A DNA stretch of 64,000 bases from Gautieria morchelliformis (GCA_015179125.1 WHVA01000324.1:1-64000); one strand, 5' to 3'; positions 10,298 to 22,155 are shown, numbered from the stretch's first letter. Numbers and translations are program-made. The notes: generated by a model not told the origin, from the letters alone.

Positions 10298-11576
10298 ATG
10301 ACTACCTCCCTCGACCACCTCACACAGTCCGGCACCGTCGTCGTATCCGACTCTGGCGACTTCGAGTGTGAGCCTTTCGCCGAAGGTTACGTTGATGATA
10401 ATGAAGGCCTGATTATGAGCTTGCATAGCCATCGATGTCTACAAACCTCAAGATGCGACGACGAACCCGAGGTAGGCATCAAGTCTCCCGACGTATTCGA
10501 GAGGCCCATAGCGCAATAGTTTGCTCCTCGCTGCGGCGAACAAGCCCGCCTACGCTCACCTAATCGACGAGGCTATTCAGCATGCCAAGAAGTCAAGTGC
10601 AAACGTGGAGACTCAAGCTAACGTCGCTGTTGACCGTCTTGTTCGTCGTACTGTCTTGCGTTCATATGCAGCGCCATCCTGATCATGGGGGTTTTTTTTA
10701 GCTCGTGGGTTTTGGCAAAGAAATCCTCAAGATTATCCCCGGTCGCGTTTCCACAGAAGTCGACGCTCGTCTCTCCTTCGATAAAGAAGGCACCAAGGCC
10801 AAGGTGAACGGCATTCATTCATACTCTCGCAAAAACATTTGTCAATCTAACTCCACCTCGCACAGGCCAAAGAGCTCATCGCGCTCTACGAGTCGATCGG
10901 TGTGAAGAAGGAACGTGTTCTGATCAAGATCGCGTCGACGTGGGAGGGAATTCAGGCAGCCCGCGAGCTCGAGCGTGATCACGGCATCCACTGTAACCTC
11001 ACCCTGCTCTTCGGCTTCGCCCAGGCCGTCGCGTGCGCCGAGGCGGGCGTCACGCTCATCTCGCCCTTCGTCGGCCGCATTTTGGATTGGTACAAGAAGA
11101 ACCAGCCCGGGAAGCCTTACGAGGGCGACGATGACCCCGGGGTGCAGTCTGTGAAGAAAATATTTAACTATTACAAGCAGCACGGATATAAGACGATCGT
11201 CATGGGTGCTTCCTTCCGTAATGTAAGTAAGGCGCTTGGGTGGTGTGAGGCGGGATCTGGGATCTTTGCTGACGAGATGCGTGCATAGACTGGCGAGATC
11301 AAGGCGCTGGCGGGTGTGGACTTCCTGACCATCTCCCCGTCATTACTCGATGAACTACAAAAGTCAACCGTCCCCGTGCCCAACAAACTCGACGCCGCCG
11401 CCGCTGCCAAGGCTAACCCGATCCCTAAAGTCTCTTACGTGGACGACGAACCCGAGTTCCGTTGGGCACTTCTCCAGGATCAGATGGCATTTGACAAGCT
11501 GCACGAGGGGATCAAGAAGTTCGCGGAGGACGGCGCGACGCTCAAGGAGATACTGAGGAAAAAGCTGACGGCGTAA
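10298..11576 (+). CDS. TAL1: Transaldolase (non-oxidative pentose phosphate pathway)
   Basis: Six exons with clean GT-AG introns fit: 10298-10367, 10429-10471, 10520-10640, 10702-10803, 10866-11222 and 11289-11576. They sum to 981 nt, or 326 residues plus stop, the usual family length. The start [20 protein letters not shown], then [35 protein letters not shown], the Schiff-base lysine region [27 protein letters not shown] and [14 protein letters not shown] are diagnostic. The enzyme transfers a dihydroxyacetone unit between sedoheptulose-7-phosphate and glyceraldehyde-3-phosphate in the cytosol. The donor of intron 3 is GTTCGT, a non-consensus but plausible fungal donor. No frame break is seen; it is the one clearly intact host housekeeping gene here. 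Its upstream space is unusually short because of the adjacent gypsy remnant. Confidence 0.95.
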
Positions 11577-11712
11577 AACGAGATAATAAGTAGGTGGGTG
11601 GAGTGAGTGGGCCGCATGGCAGAGGTTTATAAAGTACATCAGACAACATTTCTATAGACTTGTACTATGTGTCAGATCGCTAGCAAATATAAAGTATAGG
11701 TGGTCTCTGTAG

Positions 11713-12299
11713 ATGTCGTTTACGCTGATAAACCATACGCATATCGAAACTAGTGACTACATCTTGCGCACGCCTTCGGTTGCGGCAAAGAAGGAATCAT
11801 TGGATGACCACGACGACTTGCAATATTGGCATATGTTTTCCTGGTCCCAGAGCTTGAGTTCAACTTTAGGAACTGCAGTAATGATTATTACCAGAGTGAG
11901 CGCCCTGTGGAAGTGTGTTGATGATACTCGTCGCCGATCCACAGATGTGTTGAGGTTAATCACCCGTATATGCTACAGATTCTTGAAAACCGTGTCAGCC
12001 GTTTCTTCCTCATTCGCCACTTGAGAGGTGCGCTGTGAAACCCTCTCTACACCAAATATCTAATAAAAACTTCAGTGGCACTATGCACTTGGACATTCTT
12101 CGACTGTTTCCTATTAAATATCCAGGATGAGGTCGAGCTCGTTTGGAATGCCCCTAATAGCGTCCCAAAGTTCAGGGTCCTGGTCTATCAGTATTGCCCC
12201 CTTATATACACCACCCTTGGGGCATATGGTATGTATCTATCCAAAATTTGTACGCCTGTCGTAAGGGCCATAATAACGAGATTCTGGCGGCGCGAGTAA
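11713..12299 (+). pseudogene. Fragment of a DUF6533-type fungal membrane protein gene
   Basis: Two exon-like blocks are visible. 11713-about 11842 ends in LDDHDDLQYWHMFS. 12076-12299 follows a good acceptor (ACTTCAG) and encodes WTFFDCFLLNIQDEVELVWN with a following hydrophobic stretch. This pairing resembles the N-terminal DUF6533 domain of multi-pass membrane proteins abundant in Agaricomycetes. The remaining transmembrane segments are absent: the frame stops at 12297-12299 after FWRRE. The intron between the blocks would be about 230 bp, long for this genome. A truncated copy is the likeliest reading; function of the family is unknown. Confidence 0.4.
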
Positions 12300-13536
12300 G
12301 CCTTGCAGCCAGTTCGTGTCGGTGGAGAAGGGCACGATGCTAGCATTCCTGTATCAGTAAAGATACATAATACGTGACTGTCAAGGGGTATACTAAGTGT
12401 TCTGGGCAGTGAGGATGCTGAAGTTGGAAGTGGAAGTGGAAGTCAGTGATTCATAGTTTTAAGTATCGTGTCTGGGCCTTTGCTGCGTGTCGACGTTGGC
12501 ATGCGTCATAGGAGCGGAGCGTACTACATTACGTCAAGAAAATACGTGCCCTTGCACGCGCCTCGAACATCGCGTTCTCTGGTACGCTACACATTCAACC
12601 GCGTTTCCGCGTGTTGCGCTGAGCTTCACTCCGCTAGACGCGTCAGCGTTCACGTCCTACTAGCAGCTAATTCAGCAGTCGCCTTTCGACCCTGTACATC
12701 GCCCTCCCTCCGCCCAACCCCGTCCTCCCTCCCCGCCCCGCTCCTCCTAATAACTCCATACCGTGTCCCGGCCTGCGCAGGCAAATCTTATCATAAATAC
12801 TTAAATCACGCATAGCAGCCAGCACGCCGGCGCACGGTTGCTTTGTGGATATTGGGCGCAGACGCGTCCACGCGCACAGAGCCCAACTGCTGATTCAGTC
12901 CGCCCGAAGCTCGCAGAATTACCATGTGCATCCCAGTATGAAGCACTGAAGCCTATCCACGTATCCTCGACCTTTCTGGCTCCCGGGGGATCGTTATATA
13001 CTGCCTTCCGCGCCGTAACCCTCCACTACACCACCAACCTCGCCGCTCCCTGTACCAAGCTCACGGAAACCACGGGTTAGCCAGTGCGCCCGACCCAACG
13101 CGCTATACTGCGGCTCCAACAATCCCACGAAAAGGAAAGCCAGAGGGACGCCACTACACTTCTCCATATATTCATGGCATTTTCGTAGCAGCGTGAGTAT
13201 CGGACGTCCCAATCGTGGGTGGATCAACGTCAACGTCGGGAATAGCTTTTCCCGTAAATTGTACTTTGCGCCGAAGCGTATACAGTCCGTTGCACCTAAT
13301 TCTAACCCTTCGTCACGAGGACACAGCGTCGCTATAGTACCACCGTGGACATGGCGCAAAATTCGTTGGAACACTCGGTTTCTGGTGCAGTAGTCTGATT
13401 GCGCTTCATCTGTGGATCTTCCAGCTGTGTTAATGCTAGCTTTCCTGCTCTTTGAATGTAACCACCTGAAGTTGCTGCCTCCACACACCGAAATTTTCAT
13501 GTACATGTAAAGCACACCCTTAAGCAGTCCACTTGA
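12300..13536. other. Intergenic stretch with one unrecognised minus-strand frame
   Basis: A short (GGAAGT)n-like run lies at 12424-12442. A 173-codon frame on the minus strand (12994-13515) has no motif I recognise and no supporting intron signals. I would not call it a gene without transcript data. Confidence 0.3.
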
Positions 13537-14944
13537 TCACAGGCATTCTGCCGAACAAAATATACACTGGTCTTCACGTAGTCCACCAGATAGCGGATAG
13601 AGAGACACCCTAACACCCCGTGTTGCTAATAACGGATGTGCGGCAGCCATGTCCTTAAACGTCTGAAGGAGGGTATCATCGTGGCTATTCCCGCGAGCAT
13701 AGACAGTGATCGCATTGATGTACAGCACCCGCAGAAACCGGAAATGAGGCCCCGCGAGGACACTGTACACTTCATCCCAGGCTGCCCAGGTTGCCCAGTC
13801 CACGCTAGGGCCGTAACGGAGCCAGAGAGGTCGCACACGTAACTCTATATGATGCATATGGTTGGATGCGTCGACAGTAGACAGCACCCTGCTTAACGCG
13901 GATAGGCATTCATCGCCCATATACACGTAAACCAGACTTAAGAATTCAATGTTCACGTTGAACGCCAGATTGACCAAGACCGGGACTTTTGCTCCCAAGT
14001 CAGGAGGGTTTTTGTATCCACTCAAACAGGTGGTCACTCACACGTATATGGCAGGATAAAGAAGACGTGCTTGAGTGAGCTGCCGATGGCGCAAAGTAGC
14101 AGGTTGACACAGTCGTCTTCAGTACGAGGAAGGTGTATGTGCAATGTATGGACGTGCGATACGTCCACATGTGATCGCGCAAGGAACCAGTTATCGAATG
14201 TGGAATTGTTCCACCTCATATCCAGGCGAGTAAGGTGACACATGCGATGCCGCACAAACTTGTCTTTGTTATCCTCCACTTGTTTGGTTTCCAGCTTGAA
14301 AGAATGTGCAGGAACCCGTGACGTGTTGATACGATTTAACGAGAGGCCTATTGGGCCTCTGGCGTGATTTATAAAGTTCCTAAAGTCATCCGCGCAGATA
14401 AATTGAGCGTCGTCGATATATAGAAATGCTATCGAGGGCAGCTCAAGTACCCGGAAAATAGATTGTCTAAAATATCCTGGCAAGCCCTTCCAATTCAGGC
14501 CCGAAATTTTGAGTTCCCGCACATGGGTGAACTTGCCCAATAGTGGGTAGAGCGGTTTATCTTTCCTAATCAAACCAGAGGATCGACAACTCCGCAAGTT
14601 AGGTAGCTCCAGCACTCGGTTGTAACTGGCCAGATGGGGCGAGCTAAGTAGAACCTGCTCCAGTCACTGGATTTCTGCATCCATCTCGCGAGGATCTGCC
14701 CGAAAGCTTATGTGGTGAAAGGGGCGACGCTGGCTTAAGGGGAGCCATAATCTGCAAACCAGAGAGAGCAGGCACGCAGGTGAGAGCGGCTCATATCGTC
14801 CTCGTCAACATGACCGATAATCTCATCAATGAGTTCAAGGGCTAGACTATTCATGGTCGTTGGTAGAATTGCCGGGGTAGTGGCGTTCACTTCAGAATAC
14901 GTTTCCTTGACGCTGAACGGCAAAGCTAAAGGCTCAGAGCTCAA
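13537..14944 (-). pseudogene. F-box protein pseudogene
   Basis: Reading leftwards from 14944 the frame contains an F-box-like start, LALELIDEIIGHVDEDD then LRACSL. The expected continuation VCRLWLPLSQRRPFHHISF is present but one base out of frame near 14757. Next comes an in-frame TGA (14664-14666) where the family would have Trp (AEIQ*LEQVLLSSPHL). A long leucine-rich stretch follows (14034-14615, e.g. FTHVRELKISGLNWKGLP). Near 14037 another single-base shift leads into the last block (13537-14037), which ends QCIFCSAECL. Fungal F-box/LRR-like proteins act as substrate adaptors of SCF ubiquitin ligases. With two shifts and one stop this copy is probably dead. Confidence 0.6.
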
Positions 14945-15480
14945 TTCCCTGAGGTGTAACGTGCCTCAGATATCTTGTTTGGATCTGTATCAGTATGTAC
15001 TCACACAAGTGGCCGACTATCCGTAGTCTTAAATTCCTACGAATAGAGCACAAAGCATACAACTAAACTGTGCAAAGTTAGTGTGCGTGCGGAAAGAAAG
15101 CCAAAAAAAAGGGTACTTTACCTGTGCGAGGATGTGCGTGTGAAGCGTGCAGGGTCAAGAGGGTCGCTGCCACCTGTACGGCACCAAACTGTAATCTAGT
15201 TAGACGCACACCCCACATGTGTGGTCTAAGTCTAACTAACAAATTCCTCGTGGTAGGTCTATTCCGTAGTTTATTCCACGAAACTGTGTCCAGGTCAGTA
15301 GTAGTTCCCTTGACCTGTATAGCCCTGTGGTCCCCTGCTGTGTGTGGACTCTGTACGGCACTGTCCGCCGTCAAACTCCGCCACCACACGGCCCCTGGCC
15401 ATGGACGACCTCGAACCACATATGCTCGTCGTCGCTGACGGCGAGCACAACACTGCCTTTATAAATAATTACTCAGACAT
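14945..15480. other. Intergenic stretch, no gene recognised
   Basis: Overlapping frames of about 105-113 codons exist on both strands at 15078-15438, but they are mutual shadows without motifs. The end of the stretch (15425-15450) already carries a diverged copy of the GC-rich hairpin of the adjacent tandem repeat. Confidence 0.3.
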
Positions 15481-15925
15481 AAAAAATATATCACAAATAT
15501 GCTAAAAATCAGGAGATGACGAATATAGCTAGTTCGTCGTTCCGTCCTAAGCGCCGATCCCGTGCTCGCCGTCTGCAACGGCGAGCAGGCCGTCGACTTC
15601 AAAACTAAATAGCCAGATAATGAAAATATATCACAAATACTCTAAAAATTAGGAGATGACGAATATGGTTTAGTTCGTCGTTCCGTCCTAAGCGCCGATC
15701 CCGTGCTCGCCGTTTGCAACGGCGAGCAGGCCGTCTACTTCAAAACTGATTAGCTAGATAATAAAAATATATCACAAATATTCTAAAAATCGGCAGATGA
15801 CGAATACAGTCTTTCCGTCCTAAGCGCCGGTCCCGTGCTCGCCGTCTGCAACGGCGAGCAGGCCGTCGACTTCAAAACTGAATAGCTAGATAATAAAAAT
15901 ATATCATAAATTTCCTAGGAATTCA
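15481..15925. repeat. Tandem repeat, about 140 bp unit, 3+ copies, each with a GC-rich hairpin
   Basis: Three successive units each begin AAAATATATCACAAATA. They continue through GATGACGAATA and CCGTCCTAAGCGCCG, then the perfect inverted repeat TGCTCGCCGT-(C/T)TGCA-ACGGCGAGCA, and end GACTTCAAAACT plus an AT tail. A fourth unit is truncated at about 15925. The second unit changes the hairpin loop only (CTGCA to TTGCA), leaving the stem intact. Confidence 0.85.
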
Positions 15926-16023
15926 GGGACGTTGAACATGGAATTCCATGGCGTCGAAACCACGATCGTTCGCGAGAATGATGTGTGCGGCACCCCAAAC
16001 CAGCAGAAAATCAGTAATCAATT

Positions 16024-17611
16024 TCACAACTGGAAGTATGAGATTACAGGTCTTGTTCCAAATAGGATTCCAAATGGTAAAGGCAGTAAGAACATGCCTT
16101 GCGGGCTCTTATCGTCAGTTCTCGCTGGTAGAGATGCCTCAGGCTGTTTATTAGTGTCTTTCTTTTTCGGACCAGCCTTGGTGCTCGGCCTCTTCTTACC
16201 CGTCGCAACGCTGTTCTGCTGCTTCGCTTTACCCTTTTTGCTCGTGCTTGTGGAAGCTCCCCCAGAACCGTTCTCTTTGTCTGCTTCTTCCCCAATTCTT
16301 CGCCTCTTGTTAGAATCGCCGTTCGCATTGGACTCCAAGCTAGAGTCAGCACCTGATTCGGCAGTTCTATAGGCCTGGCGTTTGCGATGTTTAGGTGTGG
16401 CTTTGGCCTCGGCTTTCTCAAATGCGGCGCGGCGGGCATCCCAGTTGTCCTTCGATAATGTGACCCATCTGCATCGTTGCTCAGGGTCCTCAAGCGTGAG
16501 TGCCGTCTGGAGGCGACGAAGGTCGCGGAAGGAGCCGATGTCAGAGACACTGCCGAAGCGGACACCATCCGGCCAGTTGATGAGCTCCACTCCTTTATCC
16601 ACTACCATAATTTTCTCATACCGCTCATAGTGCATGACAGCCTTCGGGTCTCCAGTGATTGCGACCAAGCCCTCGCAAATCAGGCAGCGAATGTGGCTTT
16701 TACATTCGGCCAGGCGTCCGTTATGATTAAGGACTAGACCTTCAGGATAAGTATATAAGTCACCGGGTCCCAGGCTGCAGAATGCTAAGGGCTTCTACCT
16801 TCAACATCACCCAAAACATAGGCCTCAAAATCTTTGATGATATCTGCGGTGTGTCTTTTCATCCCATTCAGTAAATAACGACTGCCTTTATCAGACGCAG
16901 CACAGAAGCCTTCCATCGTATGTTCTGGTTTTCCCTTCACAGCATAAATTTTTCCATATTTGTGCGAGCATTTAATGCCATAAGCTACAATAAGAGCGTA
17001 TCAGTCATTATTCCGATCAGGTTAATTACATACCTTACCTCATCGGAAAGTCGTTCCAAAGTCAGCCGGGCATCCTGAACAACCGCACGAGTACTTGCCT
17101 GAGGGGCTGAATGCTTTTTCTCGCGCCAAATCCCGGCCTGTTTCCACAGAAACACCTGCATACCATGGGAGAGCTTGGAGGCAAACTCGCACCCCCCCAG
17201 CTGATGGAGTTCAGCCTGGATTTCTTCAAAATGCATCCTTTCATCATCTGTGATGTCTGCATCAAGTGTGGAACACAAGGTTTAAGTACAACGCGTGTAA
17301 GTCGCGTGAGTACATTGCTTACCTCCTTTATGTCCGGCCAGGAACGCCTCGACCTGTTTAGCAGCATTGTATACACTCACGGCACGCTTCTGGCGGACGA
17401 CACGCCCTCCTTGAAAAAACTGGTGTTGAAACCAGGACACAGAACGATGGTATTTCTTGTTGAGTCGTTTCACTTCGTTGTCAACAATTGAGAGAACAGC
17501 ATCTATATCCTGGTTAATGGCGACACACTTGGACAAAGCCGCAGCACGAGCCAGCTGACGTTGGCGATACATTAAAGCAGGGCCCTTACGCCTTTTGCCT
17601 TCACTAGGCAT
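16024..17611 (-). CDS. Hypothetical protein of a repetitive Agaricomycete family
   Basis: The minus-strand start at 17611 (MPSEGKRRKGPALMYRQRQL) opens a basic, helical N-terminus (AINQDIDAVLSIVDNEVKRL, then WFQHQFFQGGRVVRQKR). Exon blocks follow at about 16985-17278, about 16790-16985 (YGKIYAVKGKPEHTMEGFCA then KDFEAYVLG) and 16024-about 16745 (YERYEKIMVVDKGVELINWP, CRWVTLSKDNWDARR, then a Lys/Ser-rich tail). I recognise this layout as a high-copy family of unknown function in mushroom-forming fungi. GT-AG introns fit between the blocks and I saw no forced stop, so it may be intact. The high copy number of the family suggests a link to mobile elements, but no transposase motif is visible. Confidence 0.6.
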
Positions 17612-17724
17612 GATGAAGGTGAAAGGACACGTTATCCCAAACTCCGCCTGTTAGGTAAACGCATGTATGATTGTTCTATTCATAGTTTGAATGTTATTCC
17701 AAGAAAATCCTATCTAACTAGTGT

Positions 17725-18297
17725 CTAGAGATCGCGAGCGATAGCCTCAAGAGCATTACTAGCCAACACTTTAGCCAGAGGCTTCTTAATGCCGGCTTTC
17801 TCTTCAATGGAAGAGACCAAGTGCGCTGGTGGAACTGCGAAGGCCATGTCCATGAGCCACTGGGCCCATTTCATAGTGTCCCTGCCGCCCGGGAAGTGAA
17901 CGCTATCTACCATATCGAAAAGCGTGGCAGTGTCAAGATTGGTTTTTAGGCGTTCATATTGTGTATTAGTAAACACAGTGAATGCCTGAATAACTTGTGC
18001 AAATAAGTATGCCGTTCGGCGAATAGGTGAACCAATAAATGTTCACAAGATAAGAGGGTTGCCTGAATGGAGCTCGCCCTGTCTACAGTCGTAGCGAAAT
18101 GGCCCATGGCACTTGACGATGTAACGTGCAAGGTGTCACGGAAGGGCTGTCTAAGTAGCGACAATCCCTTCGCCAGCGAAGGTGCTCCTTCAGAGCCCTT
18201 CGCCGACAGCACAGAAAATAGTTCCAAGGCTAAGATAACGAAGATGAAGTATGAGAACTCACCAGTGATGCCTGAGTCCTCTGCTGGTCGAAGATAG
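17725..18297 (-). CDS. Hypothetical protein, unrecognised
   Basis: Two or three exon-like blocks on the minus strand can be seen. About 18062-18228 encodes LELFSVLSAKGSEGAPSLAK and FRDTLHVTSSSAMGHFATTV. 17725-17975 encodes TNTQYERLKTNLDTATLFDM ending NALEAIARDL. Joining them in frame needs an intron starting GC (CAG/GCAACC), a rarer GC-AG type, or an unseen boundary. The product would be mostly helical with no domain I can name. It lies 114 bp upstream of the start of the next minus-strand gene and may be a separate gene or a decayed 5' part of it. Confidence 0.4.
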
Positions 18298-18519
18298 AAA
18301 TCTCCAAGAGAAGGCTCAAGACGATGATCACAGCGAGGTCAAGTTTGCACAAGTTGGACGACGTATGATAATTGAACTGGGGAATATACATGTGAATGTA
18401 AACTACTTATATTGAATGCTTGTAATGTATCAGCGAATAGGAAAGAGACTGTTGTGAGTCAGGGTTGGATAGGGGTGTGCAGTCATGATACTAAGTAGAT
18501 GGAATAAACATACAATAGA

Positions 18520-19815
18520 GTGAGGGAAGAATGCGAACATGAAACAACGGAGAGTAAAGGCGAAGGCACTTATGTACAAAACCATGTCTTGGGACCTGCA
18601 TACATGCTACCCTGCACGGACTCTTCGTCTACTGGGTTGATCCCACATGACCTACAGCGTGCGTTCGACGACGTAAAGAAAATAGTACAAAGCCATAGAG
18701 ACACACACAAAATTGCCCTGGACTACTCTGTCAACGCTCCTCGGATAAACCTGGTATGTGACGCCAGTCTAGGAGGTGCAGGAGGCGTGGCATCACAGGG
18801 AAATGACCCGAAAACAGCGGCTCCAATAGTATTCTGGTCTGCAAAATTCAATCCTGCGCAACAGAACTATCCAGTGCATGAAAGAGAATTATTAGCCATA
18901 GTAGAATCTCTGAAACGGTTTAGGCACTTACTTCAAGGAGTATGCTTCTGCATCTTTACAGACCCTAAGCCCCTGGAATATATTTTATCTCAGAAAAATC
19001 TGTCAGCACGACAGCACAGATGGATCGACGTACTAAGCGACTTTGACTTCGAGATAATATATATACCTGGTGAAGCGAACATAGTGGCAGATGCGCTATC
19101 ACGAATGTATAATGCAGAACTGGCAGGAATCGTAAGAGCAGCGTCAGAATACATAGTTGAAGAAGATGTACCAACGACGATAACTGAAATAAAAAGAAGA
19201 CCCTGTTCTCTGAAGACTGGACATGAGGCTAATGCATCCTTACTGTTGCACCTAAACGCAACCGGTATCAATAGTCGGCCCATAGGGAAAACACGAGCCA
19301 GTCATGCTATAAAGCTGCCAAAACAGTACGACAACGTCGATGTCGCAGTGAGGCCACTTGCCACGGAAACTGTCAGAGAGAGCAAGCCCCCTAGAGGGAA
19401 ACGAAACTGGAGGGCGCAAAGAAAATACTCTGACACCCGCAACATGGCTGCCCCATCCAATTTGGTCAATCCGCTAGCCGAGACGCCGGAGGAGGACACA
19501 GACCCGGAAATCGAAACTCCTCAACTTAACAAGGATCTATATATGGCTGCACCATCCTTTGAAGAAATGATATCAATGTTTGACCCTTCATTTAAGTTCC
19601 CAACTATTGTAAAGGAACTATATCAAAAAGACAAAATTTTTAAGGGAATAATCGAAAATTTACAACACCACGACAATTTTCTAATGCAAGACGACCTGCT
19701 CTACGTCAAGATGAGTGGTGAATCGCGCCTCTGCATCCCAGATGGCGTCCACGGAAACAAAGGGATAAAAGAATGTGTCATATCACACGCGCACTCATTA
19801 TTAGTGCATCTATGA
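18520..19815 (+). pseudogene. Gypsy pol: RT end and RNase H domain
   Basis: The frame includes LVCDASLGGAGGVASQ, AQQNYPVHERELLAIVESLK and IFTDPKPLEYILSQKNLSAR, ending the RNase H domain with the highly typical DFDFEIIYIPGEANIVADAL. A linker and the start of the integrase follow. The catalytic Asp/Glu/Asp residues of RNase H look present. RT itself is truncated at the 5' end, and the frame stops at 19813-19815 inside the integrase zinc region (HSLLVHL*). Confidence 0.85.
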
Positions 19816-20687
19816 GGCCGTAAAACGTGCTATTACCTACAAGATCATGTATGGTGGCCCAGGATCTATGCGGACATGAAGGATTTTTGTGAAAGCTGTC
19901 ACATATGTGCCATCGCGAAACTGGTAAACCAGAAACAATTTGGGAACCTAAAACCGCTAAAAGTACCAAACCGCGCTGGCAGCAGATCGGCATTGATTTC
20001 GTGGGACCGCTCCCGATATCCTGCAATAGAAGTGGTGAATTCAACATGATATGTGTAGTAATAGACCACTTAACTTCCATGGTACACCTCGCCCCGTCAA
20101 AACAAACATATGGAGTGAAACAGATAGTGGAACTGGTGTTCGATACAGTTTACAAGTTACACTGTATCCCTGAGGTCATAATTAGTGATAGGGATTCGCT
20201 ATTCACATCAGCGTTCTGGGAGAAATTACACACCCTGATAGGCGCAGAGCTGCGCATGTCCATGGCCTACCACCTGCAGACCGACAGTGCAACAGAAAGG
20301 GCAAACAGGATGATCACACAGATGCTCAGAATGGTAGTGGCAGCAGACCAAAAAGACTGGGTCTTGAAGCTGCCCACAATCGAGTTCGCATTCAACAGTG
20401 CACGGTCGGACACGACGGGGTTTACTCCTTTCTTCCTGAACTACGGGAACCTACCAAAGCCGATGATATGGGACTTGTGGTGAGAGCAGTTGCCAGGAGT
20501 AAGGTGTTTCGCACAAAAACTAAAAGACACCCTGATAGCTGCACATGACTCAATACTTACCCAGCGAGTAAAACAGACCCACACAGCTAACAGGAAGAGA
20601 CGGCCCGCCCCTTTCAGAGTAGGGGACCTAGTTTACCTGTCAACAGTGAACCTAAAGCTCCCAAAAAGAAGGGCTCGTAATACATAG
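19816..20687 (+). pseudogene. Gypsy integrase, frameshifted
   Basis: The zinc-binding part is visible as YLQDHVWWPRIYADMKDF then CESCHIC, in a different frame from the core. The core domain at 19905-20483 shows IGIDFVGPLPIS, the DRDSLFTSAFWEKL block and the Glu region TDSATERANRM, so D, D and E are present. A TGA at 20481 and a frame change precede the DNA-binding tail (RRPAPFRVGDLVYLST) at 20490-20687. At least three breaks make it inactive. Confidence 0.8.
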
Positions 20688-20842
20688 GTCCCTACAGAAT
20701 AACAAATGAGTTAGTAAAGGGAACAACTTACAAGCTTGCTTTACCAAACGAGCTGCTAGCGCGCGACATACACCCCGTATTTCACGCTAACCTATTATGC
20801 ATACATATCGCAATTGATGATCGATGTTTCCCTGGACGAGCC

Positions 20843-21523
20843 GTGACACAGGTTACTGATCTAGGGGACACCCCGTTAGAATGGCACATGAAAAGACTAG
20901 AAACACACTGTAAGTTCAGAAAGGATGCCTGGTTCCGGGTCCTATGGCAGAACAATGACAGGACCTGGCTTCCCTTCGCGTCAGTAAAACATCTGGCAGC
21001 ATTGGACGCTTACCTGGATGAACAAGACATAACTAAAATTGATGACCTACTGAAAGGCACTGGACAGCCCCCTCCGGACATAGAGCAGATATTGGACTTA
21101 CCGGAATGGGAAAGCTGCACGCCCCCGATCGACAGCAACGCAATCACGCTGACTATACCAATTGACAGAGACATTCCCTATAAAAAGAGGGATAAGACAG
21201 GTCTGAAACTTACAGTAACACTCACCCCTATGTCTGGCAATGACGTTCTGCAGCCCGCTCCACCGGCCACTCAGCAGCTGTGGCACAACACGACCACGCT
21301 CCACGAGTATGCTGGAGGAGCTGACCCTGGACCTGCGCCCCCAGGCTACAAGGCCTGGTTGGCGGCGCAGTCATTCTACATTGCCAATAGGCACCCCCGC
21401 GATAACCAAGACGACACTATATCTGAAATATCGGACGTCTTCAGTCACTTTGACTCAATCTCGCAATATGCGGCGACTGACCAAATGCCGGCGGTACAAC
21501 AACCGCCCCCTCGCCGTCCGTAG
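20843..21523 (+). pseudogene. Gypsy C-terminal chromodomain-like region
   Basis: The frame begins within the post-integrase region. It carries WHMKRLETHCKFRKDAWFRV then LWQNNDRTWLPF, spaced like a chromodomain (aromatic strand, then the W-x-P box), as in chromoviral integrases that target heterochromatin. The rest is proline-rich. It ends at 21523, just before the next frame. Confidence 0.55.
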
Positions 21524-21528
21524 CTGGA

Positions 21529-22155
21529 ATGCATGCCTACCCTCCCAGGTACTATGGTGCTCCGGCTCAACAAGCCCCACCACGAAACGCTGCTACACAC
21601 GGTTACCCCCCCTATCAGCGTACACATATGAGCCACTCTGATTATTACTCACCTTACCGTGTCCCCGCTCGAGTACAACCTGAAATCCCTGAGGAGAGCT
21701 TCATGGAGCACTATGCCTCCTTCGGCCTCTTCCAGCAGATCAACGACAGAGCAATGGCGAACTATAACTCCGCCTTTGACCATGGGCAACGATCGTTCCG
21801 CGGAGGACGTCGAGGGAGGGGAAGGGGGAGGGGTTCCACCGACGGTCAGCAGTGGGACAGGCACCGTGTCCCCAGGCGCAATGACGGCCAACACCTGGGA
21901 GGGACTCACGTGCCCAGACAGCACCCGAGGAGTAACACGGCTGGCCCTAGCCAACCTGCACCCGCAGGGCAGACTGCTGCACCTCCACCGGCTGCAAACG
22001 CGCCCGAACCTGGTACGTTACCTGATGAACCACGCTTGACGCTGTCAGCCACTGACGAAAGAGCGTTCGAAGCCGTGGTCCAGCAAATCATCAACGGCGT
22101 GGCTGGATTGGCCACTGGAACCGAAGAGGACAGGATGCTGGACGCCGCCGACTAG
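21529..22155 (+). CDS. Extra 3' open frame of the gypsy element, RGG-rich
   Basis: An uninterrupted 208-codon frame lies between the chromo-like region and the polypurine tract. It is rich in Pro, Tyr, Arg and Gln. It has a clear RGG-type box (FRGGRRGRGRGRG), followed by a basic disordered stretch and a short acidic C-terminus (FEAVVQQIINGVAGLATGTE). RGG boxes generally bind RNA. It has neither an envelope-like signal peptide nor transmembrane segment. It could be a nucleocapsid-like accessory or a captured host piece. Confidence 0.5.
   Translation: MHAYPPRYYGAPAQQAPPRNAATHGYPPYQRTHMSHSDYYSPYRVPARVQPEIPEESFMEHYASFGLFQQINDRAMANYNSAFDHGQRSFRGGRRGRGRGRGSTDGQQWDRHRVPRRNDGQHLGGTHVPRQHPRSNTAGPSQPAPAGQTAAPPPAANAPEPGTLPDEPRLTLSATDERAFEAVVQQIINGVAGLATGTEEDRMLDAAD

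Noticed and set aside
12994..13515. 173-codon minus-strand frame as a gene
   Set aside because: No domain, intron or conserved copy; the opposite strand has equally open frames.
16044..16568. 174-codon frame overlapping the hypothetical gene at 16024-17611
   Set aside because: It is an alternative phase of the basic tail of that gene; the phase with YERYEKIMVVDKGVEL has the family pattern.
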